Source: Stutzerimonas sp. S1 (lineage in GTDB: Bacteria > Pseudomonadota > Gammaproteobacteria > Pseudomonadales > Pseudomonadaceae). From it: DNA of 64,000 bases. This document shows, one piece after another, positions 52,599-61,560 of the stretch. The notes beneath the pieces are model-generated. The model was given only the letters and a program-made list of their open reading frames with translations, was not told the DNA's origin and ran no database searches. The stretch is from positions 248,001 through 312,000 of the forward strand of contig NZ_JAOEIY010000003.1 in the NCBI RefSeq assembly GCF_025966695.1, read 5' to 3'. The translations under genes and the position numbers were made by a program. Position 1 is the first letter of the stretch, and the number at the start of each line of letters is the position of its first letter.

Positions 52599-53654
52599 TC
52601 ACGCGGCTTTCAGCGTCGCCATGTCGATGACGAAACGGTACTTCACGTCACTCCTGAGCATGCGCTCGTAGGCTTCGTTGATGTCCTGCATGCGGATCAT
52701 CTCGATGTCCGAGACGATGCCGTGGTCGGCGCAGAAGTCGAGCATCTCCTGAGTCTCGGCGATGCCGCCGATCAGCGAGCCGGCGATGCGACGACGCTTG
52801 AAGATCAGCCCGAACACGCTGGGCGACGGGTGCGGCGAAGGCGGTGCGCCGACCAGCGTCATCGTGGCGTCGCGCTTGAGCAGGTTGACGAAGGCGTCGA
52901 GGTTATGTGGCGCGGCGACGGTATTGAGGATGAAGTCGAAGCTGTTGACGTGTGCCGCCATCTCATCCTTGTTCTTCGACACCACCACTTCCGAGGCGCC
53001 CAGACGCAGGGCATCTTCCCGCTTGTCTGGCGAGGTGGTGAACAGCACGACCTTCGCGCCCATGGCGTTGGCGATCTTCACCGCCATGTGGCCAAGCCCG
53101 CCGAGACCGACCACACCCACCTTCTGCCCCGGACCCACTTTCCACTGGCGCAGTGGCGAGTAGGTGGTGATGCCGGCACAGAGCAGCGGCGCGACCGCGG
53201 CCAGGTTGTCGGTGTGGTTGATGCGCAGCACGTATTTCTCGTCCACCACGATGTTGTCCGAGTAGCCGCCGAGGGTGTTCTCGCCGCCGCCGAACGCCGG
53301 ACCGTTGTAGGTGCCGACGAAGCCGTTCTCGCAATACTGCTCCAGGCCTTCGCCACAGGATGAGCAGCTGCGGCAGCTGTCGACCAGACAGCCGACACCG
53401 GCGACATCGCCGACCTTGAACCTGCTCACGGCCGAACCGACCGCCGTCACGCGGCCGACGATCTCGTGGCCGGGCACCGATGGGTAGAGCGTGTTGTTCC
53501 ACTCGTTGCGTGCGGTATGCAGGTCCGAATGGCAGACGCCGCAATAGAGGATGTCGATCTTGACGTCATTCGGCCCCACCTCGCGGCGCGAGAACGAATA
53601 GGGGGCGAGCGGGCTGTTCGGATCGAGGGCGGCGTAACCGAGGGTCTTGCTCAT
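52599..53654 (-). CDS. Zinc-dependent alcohol dehydrogenase (NADP-type, YahK-like)
   Basis: A medium-chain alcohol/aldehyde reductase. The 351-residue product has catalytic zinc ligands Cys38 and His63, structural zinc ligands Cys94, Cys97, Cys100 and Cys108, and the dinucleotide motif Gly-Leu-Gly-Gly-Leu-Gly (183-188). It resembles the YahK/cinnamyl-alcohol group that reduces aldehydes with NADPH. ATG 53654 was chosen; AAGGAG is upstream. Confidence 0.93.
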   Translation of the reverse strand: MSKTLGYAALDPNSPLAPYSFSRREVGPNDVKIDILYCGVCHSDLHTARNEWNNTLYPSVPGHEIVGRVTAVGSAVSRFKVGDVAGVGCLVDSCRSCSSCGEGLEQYCENGFVGTYNGPAFGGGENTLGGYSDNIVVDEKYVLRINHTDNLAAVAPLLCAGITTYSPLRQWKVGPGQKVGVVGLGGLGHMAVKIANAMGAKVVLFTTSPDKREDALRLGASEVVVSKNKDEMAAHVNSFDFILNTVAAPHNLDAFVNLLKRDATMTLVGAPPSPHPSPSVFGLIFKRRRIAGSLIGGIAETQEMLDFCADHGIVSDIEMIRMQDINEAYERMLRSDVKYRFVIDMATLKAA

Positions 53655-53844
53655 GAAGGCTCCTTTGATGATCGGGGTTGCACAGGGCAAGCCTAATGGC
53701 GATGGCACCGGCACCGTTTGCACAATCCTGCCGATGGCTTACGCGTTTCTGCTGATCGCCGCGGCTGGCACTGCCGACTGAATTCGGAGAGTGTTCGGAG
53801 CGGACAGTTCAGTCAGCGATAACGCTGTGGATGAGCTGCGCACA

Positions 53845-53873
53845 TGAAAACGGGCGCATCGAGGATGCGCCCG
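53845..53873 (-). terminator. Rho-independent terminator of leuA
   Basis: CGGGCGCATC and GATGCGCCCG form a 10-bp stem with a 3-base loop; on the minus strand TTTTCATG follows. It lies 47 bases after the leuA stop codon. Confidence 0.9.
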
Positions 53874-53920
53874 CCGTTACGCTGCATCTGCGCGCAGGCC
53901 GAATGGCCTGCTGAACAGTG

Positions 53921-55591
53921 TCAGGCCGCCGCTACCTGCGCCTCGCGCAAGGCACGGTTCAGCGCGCTGAACAGGGCGCGGATGCTGGCCGTGGTGATGT
54001 TCTCGTCGATGCCGATGCCGTGCAACGGACGTTCGCCGTCCAGGCGCACCTCGATATAGGCCGCGGCCTTGGCGTTGCTGCCGGCGCCAATGGCGTGCTC
54101 GTGATAGTCCATGATCTCCAGCTTGACCGGCAACGCGGCCACCAGCGCCTCCAGCGGGCCCTTGCCGATGCCGCGCCAGTGGGCGACTTCGCCATCGGCC
54201 GCGACCTCCACGTCCACCGCGCTGGTGCCGTTCTCTTCCTGCAGACGATGACCCTTGAGCGCATACGGCGCGGTCGCCCGCAGATACTCGGCTTCCAGCA
54301 AGGCATAGATCTGCGCCGCGCTCATCTCCAGGCCGAGGCGGTCGGTTTCCTTCTGCACCACCTGGCTGAATTCGATCTGCATGCGCCGCGGCAGGCTGAT
54401 GCCGTATTCCTGCTCGAGCAGGAAGGTGATACCGCCCTTGCCGGACTGGCTGTTGACGCGAATCACCGCCTCATAGCTGCGGCCGATGTCCGCCGGGTCG
54501 ATCGGCAGGTAGGGCACTTCCCAGATGCCGTTCGGGTCCTGCTGAGCGAAGCCCTTGCGGATCGCATCCTGGTGCGAGCCGGAGAAGGCGGTGTGCACCA
54601 GGTCGCCCACATACGGATGGCGCGGGTGCACCGGCAGCTGGTTGCACTCCTCGACCACCTTGCGCACGGCGTCGATGTCCGAGAAGTCCAGCTGCGGGTC
54701 GACGCCCTGGGTGTACATGTTCAGCGCGACGGTGACCAGGTCGACGTTGCCGGTGCGCTCGCCGTTGCCGAACAGGCAGCCCTCGACGCGATCGGCGCCG
54801 GCCATCAGGCCCAGCTCGGTGGCGGCCACGCCGGTGCCGCGGTCATTGTGGGTGTGCAGGCTGATCAGCACGCTGTCGCGTTTGTCGATATGGCGACCGA
54901 AATACTCGATCTGATCGGCATAGATGTTGGGCGTGGCAGCCTCGATGGTGGCCGGCAGGTTGAGGATCAACTTGCGTCCGGGGGTCGGCTGGAACACCTC
55001 AATCACTGCATTGCACACCTCGACGGCAAAGTCGGTCTCGGTGGAGCTGAACACCTCTGGCGAGTACTCGAAACGCCAGTCGGTTTCCGGCGCGGCGGCG
55101 GCCAGGCGCTTGATGATCTGCGCGGCATTCACGGCGATGCTCACCACGCCGGCCTTGTCCTGATTGAAGACGATGCGGCGGAAGCTCGGTGCGGTGGCGT
55201 TGTAATAGTGGACGATGGCCTGCTTGGCACCCTTGAGCGACTCGAAGGTACGGGTGATCAGGTCCTCGCGGGCCTGGGTCAGCACCTGGATGGTGACGTC
55301 GTCGGGGATATGGCCGCCTTCGATCAGCTCACGGACGAAATCGAAGTCGGTCTGCGAGGCCGACGGGAAGCCCACCTCGATTTCCTTGATGCCAACCTGA
55401 ACCAACGTCTTGAAGAAACGCATCTTCTTCGCCGCATCCATCGGTTCGATCAGCGACTGGTTGCCATCGCGCAGGTCGGAACTCAGCCAGATCGGTGCCT
55501 GGGTGATGGTCTTCGACGGCCAGGTGCGATCCGGAATATCGATGGTCGGAAAGGCGCGGTATTTCGTCGACGGATTCTTGAGCATGGTCAT
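53921..55591 (-). CDS. leuA: 2-isopropylmalate synthase
   Basis: Condenses acetyl-CoA with 2-oxoisovalerate, the committed step of leucine synthesis. The 556-residue product is of the LeuA type 2 class: a TIM-barrel HMGL-like domain with Asp-Leu-Arg-Asp-Gly-Asn-Gln (metal ligand Asp) near the start, the Glu-Val-Gly-Phe-Pro stretch, the Gly-Asn-Gly-Glu-Arg-Thr-Gly-Asn segment, and a C-terminal regulatory domain for leucine feedback. AGGA stands 7 bases before ATG 55591. The upstream gap is AT-rich and may contain a leader, which I could not resolve. Confidence 0.97.
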   Translation of the reverse strand: MTMLKNPSTKYRAFPTIDIPDRTWPSKTITQAPIWLSSDLRDGNQSLIEPMDAAKKMRFFKTLVQVGIKEIEVGFPSASQTDFDFVRELIEGGHIPDDVTIQVLTQAREDLITRTFESLKGAKQAIVHYYNATAPSFRRIVFNQDKAGVVSIAVNAAQIIKRLAAAAPETDWRFEYSPEVFSSTETDFAVEVCNAVIEVFQPTPGRKLILNLPATIEAATPNIYADQIEYFGRHIDKRDSVLISLHTHNDRGTGVAATELGLMAGADRVEGCLFGNGERTGNVDLVTVALNMYTQGVDPQLDFSDIDAVRKVVEECNQLPVHPRHPYVGDLVHTAFSGSHQDAIRKGFAQQDPNGIWEVPYLPIDPADIGRSYEAVIRVNSQSGKGGITFLLEQEYGISLPRRMQIEFSQVVQKETDRLGLEMSAAQIYALLEAEYLRATAPYALKGHRLQEENGTSAVDVEVAADGEVAHWRGIGKGPLEALVAALPVKLEIMDYHEHAIGAGSNAKAAAYIEVRLDGERPLHGIGIDENITTASIRALFSALNRALREAQVAAA

Positions 55592-55886
55592 GGCGTTTTC
55601 CTGTTGATGGCGCAAGTGGGAGACGGCTTATCCCGCTCGCTGCAGTCATTTATGGGGAAAACTTATTGCCTGGCTTGGGTTAATTGCAAGAAGGGTTTTA
55701 AAATTGGCAGAACTGTCTAATATTCGAATTATTCCGCAATTTTCAGGGTCAAATAATGAGAAAACAGCAGCGTGCTTGTTTTCCATCGTTGCGGCCACAT
55801 GTCGCACCGCGCGGCGCCTGTGACGTGCGATCATCCGGCCGCTCCTCCGGGGGTTAAGAAGTGCTGTTTGGATAAGGGATGCGCCG

Positions 55887-56294
55887 GTGACGCGTAAAGG
55901 GTTCTCGACATTAAGCATTTGGCTTGGCCTGTTCGCCATGCTGATGATTCATGTTGGCCCGCTGTATTCCGCGCTCCAGGTATCACCGCCGGCACCGGCG
56001 GTCATGGGCGAGCATCACCATGCGGCGCATGAGCACGCCGATGAGGGCGCGCCGACCAAGGCGGTCGCGCACCATCGAGCACTTGCCAGTGACGGTCCGG
56101 CCTGGCTGACGGCCTTGGAGCTGTGCGGCTATTGCGAACTGCTCACACTCAACCCGCCGTTGATCCTGTCCGTCGACCTGGCGCTGCCGCTGCATCGTCC
56201 TGCCTATTTCCACGCCCTGCCGCAGACGCCGCTGCTGTCTGCCCTGCGCCGCAGCAGCGGCCATCCGCGCGCCCCGCCATATCTGCAGAGTTGA
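55887..56294 (+). CDS. DUF2946-family His-rich exported protein (GTG start)
   Basis: A 135-residue protein with a hydrophobic N-terminal segment (about 8-24). A His-rich stretch (Glu-His-His-His-Ala-Ala-His-Glu-His-Ala) at about 42-51 follows. A Cys-Gly-Tyr-Cys-Glu motif (about 83-87) is typical of DUF2946. These residues suggest metal binding outside the inner membrane. GTG 55887 follows AAGGGA. It stands 55 bases ahead of a TonB-dependent copper receptor, as in P. aeruginosa by my recollection, so a role in copper handling is likely but inferred. Confidence 0.82.
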   Translation: MTRKGFSTLSIWLGLFAMLMIHVGPLYSALQVSPPAPAVMGEHHHAAHEHADEGAPTKAVAHHRALASDGPAWLTALELCGYCELLTLNPPLILSVDLALPLHRPAYFHALPQTPLLSALRRSSGHPRAPPYLQS

Positions 56295-56349
56295 GTTTTC
56301 AAGGCCGTCAAACGCGCGGCTATCAAAAAATGCAGATGTGGAAAGAATT

Positions 56350-58542
56350 ATGTCCAGTAACACTATTGGCTGTGCGGCGCGCTCGCGCCTGTCCGTTGAT
56401 TTTTCGCTCCGTCCTTCGCGCCGTCGTTGGCAACTGGCTCACGCTGCGTTGCTGAGCCTGCTCAGCGGTGCCGCACTCGCTGCCGAGTCGATGGATCACT
56501 CGCACCATACCGAGGCAGCCGATTCGGTCGAGCTGGCGCCGATGGTCATCACCGGCGTCGCCCAGCAGTCGCCGCTGACTGTGGTCACCGACCCGAAGAT
56601 CCCGCGCCAGCCGATGCCGGCCAGTGACGGAGCCGATTACCTGAAGACCATTCCCGGCTTCTCCGCGGTGCGCAATGGTGGGGTGAATGGTGATCCGGTG
56701 TTCCGCGGCATGTTCGGCTCGCGCCTGAAGCTGCTGAGCAACGGCGGCGAGATGCTCGGCGCCTGCCCGAACCGCATGGATTCGCCGAGCTCGTACATCA
56801 GTCCGGATACCTTCGACAAACTGACCGTCATCAAGGGGCCGCAGACCGTGCTCTGGGGGCCTGGTGCCTCGGCCGCCACCGTGCTCTTCGAGCGTGAGCC
56901 GGAGCAGTTCAGCGAGCCCGATTACCGCATTAATGGCAGTCTCTTGACCGGCTCCAACGGGCGCTTCGACCGCAATCTGGATGCCGCCGCCGGTAGCGAG
57001 CAGGGCTATGCGCGGTTGATGGCGAACAGCTCGCAGGCGGACGACTATGCCGATGGCAATGGCGATACCGTGCCGTCGCGCTACGACAAGTGGAACACCG
57101 ATGTCGCCCTGGGCTGGACGCCGGATGCCGACACGCTCGTTGAGCTGACCGCCGGGCGCGGCGATGGTTATGCGCGCTACGCAGGGCGCGGCATGGACGG
57201 CAGCCAGTTCCAGCGCGAGAGCCTGGGGCTGCGTTTCGAGAAGACCAACATCGGCGAGACCTTCTACGGACTGGAGGCGCAGGTCTACTACAACTACGCC
57301 GACCACATCATGGATAACTACAGCTTGCGCAGTCCGGGCGGGATGATGCCGAATCCGACGCTTTCGCGGGTCGATCGTCGGACACTTGGCGGGCGGCTGG
57401 TCGGCACCTGGCAGTGGACCGATGTCGAGCTGAAGGCGGGTGTCGATGCGCAGCGCAGCGAACACCGCAAGGTGATGGACCCGACCAAGGCGGTTAACCA
57501 AATGGTGCTCGCGGCCGGTAGCGCAGCGCTGCCTTGGGTGCCGGATGCCATGCTGCACAGTTATGGGCTGTTTGGAGAGCTGACCTGGGATATCACCGAC
57601 ACTCAAAAGGTCGTTAGTGGCGTACGGGTAGATCTACACGAGGCCGAGGATCAGCGCGAATTCTTCAACAGCCACGATCCTTCCAGCATGCCGATGGTCA
57701 AGCGTAACTGGGATAACCCAACCGCCGGTGAAACCCGCCGCGACACCCTCTACAGCGGCTTCGTACGCTATGAGGAAGAACTCGCCAGCCTACCGGCGAC
57801 CTGGTACGCGGGCTTGGGCCACGCTGAACGCTTCCCGGACTACTGGGAGCTGTTCGTCTCCAACCCGGGGCCGGTCGGCACCGTGCAGCCGTTCGATTCG
57901 GTACGTCCGGAGAAGACCACGCAGCTGGATGTCGGCCTGCAGTACGCCAAGGGGCCGCTGGAAGCCTGGGTGTCTGCATACGCCGGGGTCGTCGAGGACT
58001 ACATCCTGTTCAGCTATGTGCCCGGGGTGATGGCTAACATGATCCGTGCCGAGGTCAGCAACATAGACGCCACCATCGCTGGCGCCGAGATGGGCGCCAG
58101 CTACCGCTTCACCAGCAACTGGAAGGGTGATGCCAGCGTGGCCTACGCGTGGGGCGAGAATCGCAGCGATGATCGCGCCATGCCGCAGATCCCGCCGCTG
58201 GAGGGACGCCTGGGGCTGACCTACGAGCGCGACAACTGGAGTACCAGCGGTCTCTGGCGCGTAGTTGCGTCGCAAGGCCGTGTAGCCGAGAACCAAGGCA
58301 CTGTGGTCGGCAAGGACTTCGATGAGAGCTCCGGGTTCGGCGTGCTGGCGGTCAACGGTGCGTATCGCTTGAACGAGAACTTCAAGCTCAGCGCCGGCGT
58401 CGACAACCTGCTGGACAAGAACTACAGCGAGCACCTCAACCTGGCTGGCAGTGCCGGCTTCGCTGATTACGGACTCGATGCCACCAGTCGCGTCAATGAA
58501 CCGGGCCGCACCTACTGGGCACGGGTCGACATGAGCTTCTGA
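56350..58542 (+). CDS. TonB-dependent copper receptor (OprC/NosA type)
   Basis: An outer-membrane beta-barrel for copper uptake; NosA of P. stutzeri supplies copper for nitrous oxide reductase and OprC is its P. aeruginosa counterpart. The 730-residue product has an extended signal peptide (cleavage near Ala-Leu-Ala, 42-44) and His-rich mature start (Met-Asp-His-Ser-His-His). A TonB box-like Met-Val-Ile-Thr-Gly (65-69), a plug with Gly-Ala-Cys-Pro-Asn-Arg-Met-Asp, and a barrel ending in Met-Ser-Phe complete it. I choose ATG 56350 (GGAAAGA upstream) over GTG 56338. Confidence 0.93.
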   Translation: MSSNTIGCAARSRLSVDFSLRPSRRRWQLAHAALLSLLSGAALAAESMDHSHHTEAADSVELAPMVITGVAQQSPLTVVTDPKIPRQPMPASDGADYLKTIPGFSAVRNGGVNGDPVFRGMFGSRLKLLSNGGEMLGACPNRMDSPSSYISPDTFDKLTVIKGPQTVLWGPGASAATVLFEREPEQFSEPDYRINGSLLTGSNGRFDRNLDAAAGSEQGYARLMANSSQADDYADGNGDTVPSRYDKWNTDVALGWTPDADTLVELTAGRGDGYARYAGRGMDGSQFQRESLGLRFEKTNIGETFYGLEAQVYYNYADHIMDNYSLRSPGGMMPNPTLSRVDRRTLGGRLVGTWQWTDVELKAGVDAQRSEHRKVMDPTKAVNQMVLAAGSAALPWVPDAMLHSYGLFGELTWDITDTQKVVSGVRVDLHEAEDQREFFNSHDPSSMPMVKRNWDNPTAGETRRDTLYSGFVRYEEELASLPATWYAGLGHAERFPDYWELFVSNPGPVGTVQPFDSVRPEKTTQLDVGLQYAKGPLEAWVSAYAGVVEDYILFSYVPGVMANMIRAEVSNIDATIAGAEMGASYRFTSNWKGDASVAYAWGENRSDDRAMPQIPPLEGRLGLTYERDNWSTSGLWRVVASQGRVAENQGTVVGKDFDESSGFGVLAVNGAYRLNENFKLSAGVDNLLDKNYSEHLNLAGSAGFADYGLDATSRVNEPGRTYWARVDMSF

Positions 58543-58581
58543 TTCACGGCGGCAAGGGGCGGGAGCAAATCCCGCTCCGGA

Positions 58582-58702
58582 CGTAGGTTGGCGCTGAGGC
58601 GCGGGGCGTGTTGGGGTGGCTCGCGGCGCTGGCGTCAGGGACGATGCAATGGGCAGTGTCGGGTGCCATGCCAAGCGCTTCGTGCCTCAGCGCCAACCTA
58701 CG
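58582..58702. repeat. Inverted repeat with 19-bp perfect arms
   Basis: CGTAGGTTGGCGCTGAGGC at 58582-58600 is repeated in reverse complement at 58684-58702, enclosing 83 bases. It lies between the convergent copper receptor gene and the MscS gene. It overlaps no gene, and its right arm ends 1 base before the MscS stop codon. The arms look like the REP-type units common in Pseudomonas genomes. There is no T-run for an intrinsic terminator. Confidence 0.8.
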
Positions 58703-58703
58703 A

Positions 58704-59993
58704 TTAGCTTTTTCCCTCGGCCGGATGTCCTTCCGGCTGCTGCAGGGCCGGCGCGCCGCGCTGCCCCAGCGATTGTCCCCAGTCACGCATGTCGCCACCG
58801 CTCGGATGCTGGAATACCCGCAGCCCGAACTCGGGCAGGATCGCCAGCAGGTGATCGAAGATATCCGACTGGATCGCCTCGTACTGTGCCCACGCCACGG
58901 TGTTGGTGAAGCAGTAAATTTCCAGCGGTAGACCGTCGGCGGTCGGGCTCAGCTGGCGTACCAGCAGCGTCATGTGCTGGTGAACGCCGGGATGGGCGCG
59001 CAGATAACGCTCTACATAGGCGCGGAAGGTGCCGAGGTTGGTGACGCGACGAGTATTGACCGGCTCCTGGCCGCGCTCGGCGAGTTTGGCATTCCACTCG
59101 TCGATCTCCTTGCGCTTGCTGACCAGATAGTCCTCCAGCAGGCTGAAGCGATACAGCCGCTTGCGCTCCTCGGCATCGAGGAAATGCACGCTCTGCTGAT
59201 CCAGGAATACGCTGCGCTTGATACGTCGCCCGCCGCTTTCCTGCATGCCACGCCAGTTCTTGAACGAATCGGAAATGAAGCGTTTGGTCGGGATGCTGGT
59301 GATGGTCTTGTCCCAGTTCTGCACCTTGACGGTGTGCAGGGCGATATCGATCACGTCGCCGTCGGCGTTGAGCTGCGGCATTTCCACCCAGTCGCCGACG
59401 CGGATCAGGTCATTGGAGGTGATCTGTACGCTGGCCACCAGCGACAGCAGGGTGTCCTGGAAGATCAGCATCAGCACTGCTGCCATCGCACCGAGACCGG
59501 AGAGCAGGATCAGCGGCGAACGGTCGATCAGGGTGGCGATGATGAGGATGGTGGCGATGGCATAGATGACGATCTTCACCACCTGCAGATAGCCCTTGAT
59601 CGGGTGCAGACGGGCATCCGAGCGCCGCTGGTAGAGCAGGTTGACGATGTCCAGCACCGCGCCCAGTGCCAGCGCGATGGTCAGGACGATGAAGCCGCCG
59701 CAGACGTTGCGTACCACCGTCACCGCCGCTTCCGGCAAGCCGGGCACGGCATTTACCCCGATCGAGAGCACCAGTGCCGGCACGATGTTTGATAGCCGCT
59801 TGATCACGCCGAAATCCTGCAACTGCGCATCGCGCAGGTGGCGCAGCAGTCGGTAGAGGCCACGTACCAAGATGCGCTTGACGACCCAGTTGGACAGCCA
59901 GGCGGCGAAGATCAGCGCGGTGCAGGCGAGCAGTGTTTGCAGTTCGGGATGATCGCCAAGCCAGTCCAGCGCGACGGTCAGTTCTTCCTTCAT
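58704..59993 (-). CDS. MscS-family mechanosensitive channel (YbdG-like)
   Basis: A 429-residue inner-membrane protein with about five hydrophobic segments in the first 190 residues. A conserved pore helix/beta-domain region follows (Ala-Val-Leu-Met-Leu-Ile-Phe-Gln-Asp-Thr-Leu-Leu-Ser-Leu-Val-Ala). Next comes the Gly-Asp-Trp-Val-Glu-Met-Pro segment of the MscS beta domain. The C-terminal extension is longer than in MscS and matches the YbdG branch, reported as a low-conductance channel. Osmotic release is inferred from the family. Confidence 0.9.
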   Translation of the reverse strand: MKEELTVALDWLGDHPELQTLLACTALIFAAWLSNWVVKRILVRGLYRLLRHLRDAQLQDFGVIKRLSNIVPALVLSIGVNAVPGLPEAAVTVVRNVCGGFIVLTIALALGAVLDIVNLLYQRRSDARLHPIKGYLQVVKIVIYAIATILIIATLIDRSPLILLSGLGAMAAVLMLIFQDTLLSLVASVQITSNDLIRVGDWVEMPQLNADGDVIDIALHTVKVQNWDKTITSIPTKRFISDSFKNWRGMQESGGRRIKRSVFLDQQSVHFLDAEERKRLYRFSLLEDYLVSKRKEIDEWNAKLAERGQEPVNTRRVTNLGTFRAYVERYLRAHPGVHQHMTLLVRQLSPTADGLPLEIYCFTNTVAWAQYEAIQSDIFDHLLAILPEFGLRVFQHPSGGDMRDWGQSLGQRGAPALQQPEGHPAEGKS

Positions 59994-60087
59994 GTGAGCT
60001 CCAGCAAGGGCAGGCGGAGAACGCTCCCGCCCTGAAACGACGGGACCTTAGCAAATTCGCACCCTGTGGTGCGGCTGCGAGGGGCGC

Positions 60088-60630
60088 TCAGCGGATGAAC
60101 TCGCGGCTGATGGTCTTGAACAGCTCGCTACCGGCCCGCTCCATCCATTCGAAGGCCACCATTTCGCGCGAGACGATCTGTGCGCCGGCCTGGCGCATGC
60201 GTGCCAGCGCAAGTGTCTTGTCCGAAGCACGCCGCGAGCTGACCGCTTCCTCGACGACGAAGACCTCGCTGTCCCGTTCCAGCAGGTCGAGCACCGTCTG
60301 CATCACGCAAACGTGGCTTTCGCAGCCGCAGACGATGAATTGCCGGCGCTCGCCGCCTGGGCGCTTGAACAGCTCGCCGTCGGCGGCTGCAGAGAAATGC
60401 AGCTTCTCGAGGATGGCATTGTCGGGTACAGCGCTGCGCAGCGCTGCTGAAGTCGGGCCGAGGCCCTTGCTGTACTGCTCGGTGAGCAGCACCGGCACGC
60501 CGACGCGCTGCGCAACCTGCTGCAACCAGGCGGTGTGTTCCACCATCGCGGCACTATCGAGAATGGCCGGCAACAGGCGTTCCTGGATATCGATGATCAA
60601 CAGGGTCGAGTCCGTGGCTTTGATTCGCAT
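60088..60630 (-). CDS. Isochorismatase-fold cysteine hydrolase
   Basis: A 180-residue protein with the cysteine hydrolase triad Asp14 (Ile-Ile-Asp-Ile-Gln-Glu), Lys76 and Cys108 (Cys-Glu-Ser-His-Val-Cys). The fold is shared by isochorismatases, nicotinamidases and YcaC; the substrate is not readable. ATG 60630 starts Met-Arg-Ile-Lys-Ala-Thr; the open frame extends to 60675. AAGGAAAC is upstream. It follows the M23 peptidase gene's direction with 25 bases between. Confidence 0.88.
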   Translation of the reverse strand: MRIKATDSTLLIIDIQERLLPAILDSAAMVEHTAWLQQVAQRVGVPVLLTEQYSKGLGPTSAALRSAVPDNAILEKLHFSAAADGELFKRPGGERRQFIVCGCESHVCVMQTVLDLLERDSEVFVVEEAVSSRRASDKTLALARMRQAGAQIVSREMVAFEWMERAGSELFKTISREFIR

Positions 60631-60655
60631 GGTTTCGTTTCCTTGTGCGAGGCGT

Positions 60656-61480
60656 TCAGCGCTTGAACGCGCCAATGAAAATTGCCGGGTCTACCCGGGC
60701 GTCGTTGAGGCTGACATTCCAGTGCAGATGGGGGCCGGTGGCACGGCCAGTGGCCCCGACCTTGCCAAGCACCTCGCCACGGGCCAGTCGGTCGCCGGTT
60801 TTCACGCCGATCTCGGACAGGTGGCAGAACATGCTGATCAGCCCCTGGCCGTGGTCGACGAACACAGTCTTGCCGTTGAAGAAGTAGGTGCCGGTCAGGA
60901 TCACCTGGCCGGCCGCCGGTGCCTTGATCGGCGTGCCGGCCTTGGCCGCGAAATCCAGGCCTGAATGTGGGTTGCGTTCCTCACCATTGAAGAACCGGCG
61001 CAGGCCGAATGGCGAGGACAGCGGACCATCCACCGGACGATCGAACAGCAGGTTGCTCGGCTGATTGGCGCTGAACTGGCGATAGGCGCGGTTCTGCTCG
61101 TCCAACTCACGCTCGATGCGCTTGAGGTCGGCGGGGTTCGGATTGACCTGGCGCTGATTCTTCAGGGTGATGTGCTGCGCGCGATATTCGCGGTTCTCGA
61201 CCTGGAAACTCTGTTGGTGACCATCGACCTCCAACTGCTGCGCACCGGGTTTTACCGTCAGTGGGATGCCAACGATGGCGATCCAGCGTTTGCCGTCTTC
61301 ACGCACCACCAGCGTCGGCTTGCCCTGATAGCGTGTCCGCGGAGCCGTCGGACCATCGCCGACCGCAATGACGGCGACACCGCCAGGGACCGGCTTGTTC
61401 AGCAGACGGGTGATGAAACCTTCGGCATGGGCGGGCAGCGCGAGTGCAAGAGACAAAAGTAGGGCGAGGACGCGTGGCAT
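60656..61480 (-). CDS. M23-family (LytM-type) metallopeptidase
   Basis: A periplasmic peptidoglycan endopeptidase-like protein. The 274-residue product has a signal peptide (cleavage after Ala-His-Ala near 17-19) and a beta-rich N-terminal domain. The LytM domain (about 150-265) carries His-Ser-Gly-Leu-Asp-Phe (first zinc ligands His and Asp) and Gly-Pro-His-Leu-His-Trp (the His-X-His site). All LytM active-site residues appear present, so it should be enzymatic, not an activator-only form. ATG 61480 chosen. Confidence 0.92.
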   Translation of the reverse strand: MPRVLALLLSLALALPAHAEGFITRLLNKPVPGGVAVIAVGDGPTAPRTRYQGKPTLVVREDGKRWIAIVGIPLTVKPGAQQLEVDGHQQSFQVENREYRAQHITLKNQRQVNPNPADLKRIERELDEQNRAYRQFSANQPSNLLFDRPVDGPLSSPFGLRRFFNGEERNPHSGLDFAAKAGTPIKAPAAGQVILTGTYFFNGKTVFVDHGQGLISMFCHLSEIGVKTGDRLARGEVLGKVGATGRATGPHLHWNVSLNDARVDPAIFIGAFKR

Positions 61481-61560
61481 GAGCGGTTCCGCTGGAAGAA
61501 ACGGCCCATCCTCGCGCAAAGCGGCGCTCGGGAAAAGGCCGGTTATCTCGCCATCGCCGG

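Noticed and set aside
53918-55720. Plus-strand frame of 600 codons opposite leuA
   Set aside because: LeuA is complete and has all motifs; the opposite frame is His/Asp/Val-rich and has no family features.
56323-57606. Minus-strand frame of 427 codons opposite the copper receptor
   Set aside because: Antisense shadow of a clear TonB-dependent receptor.
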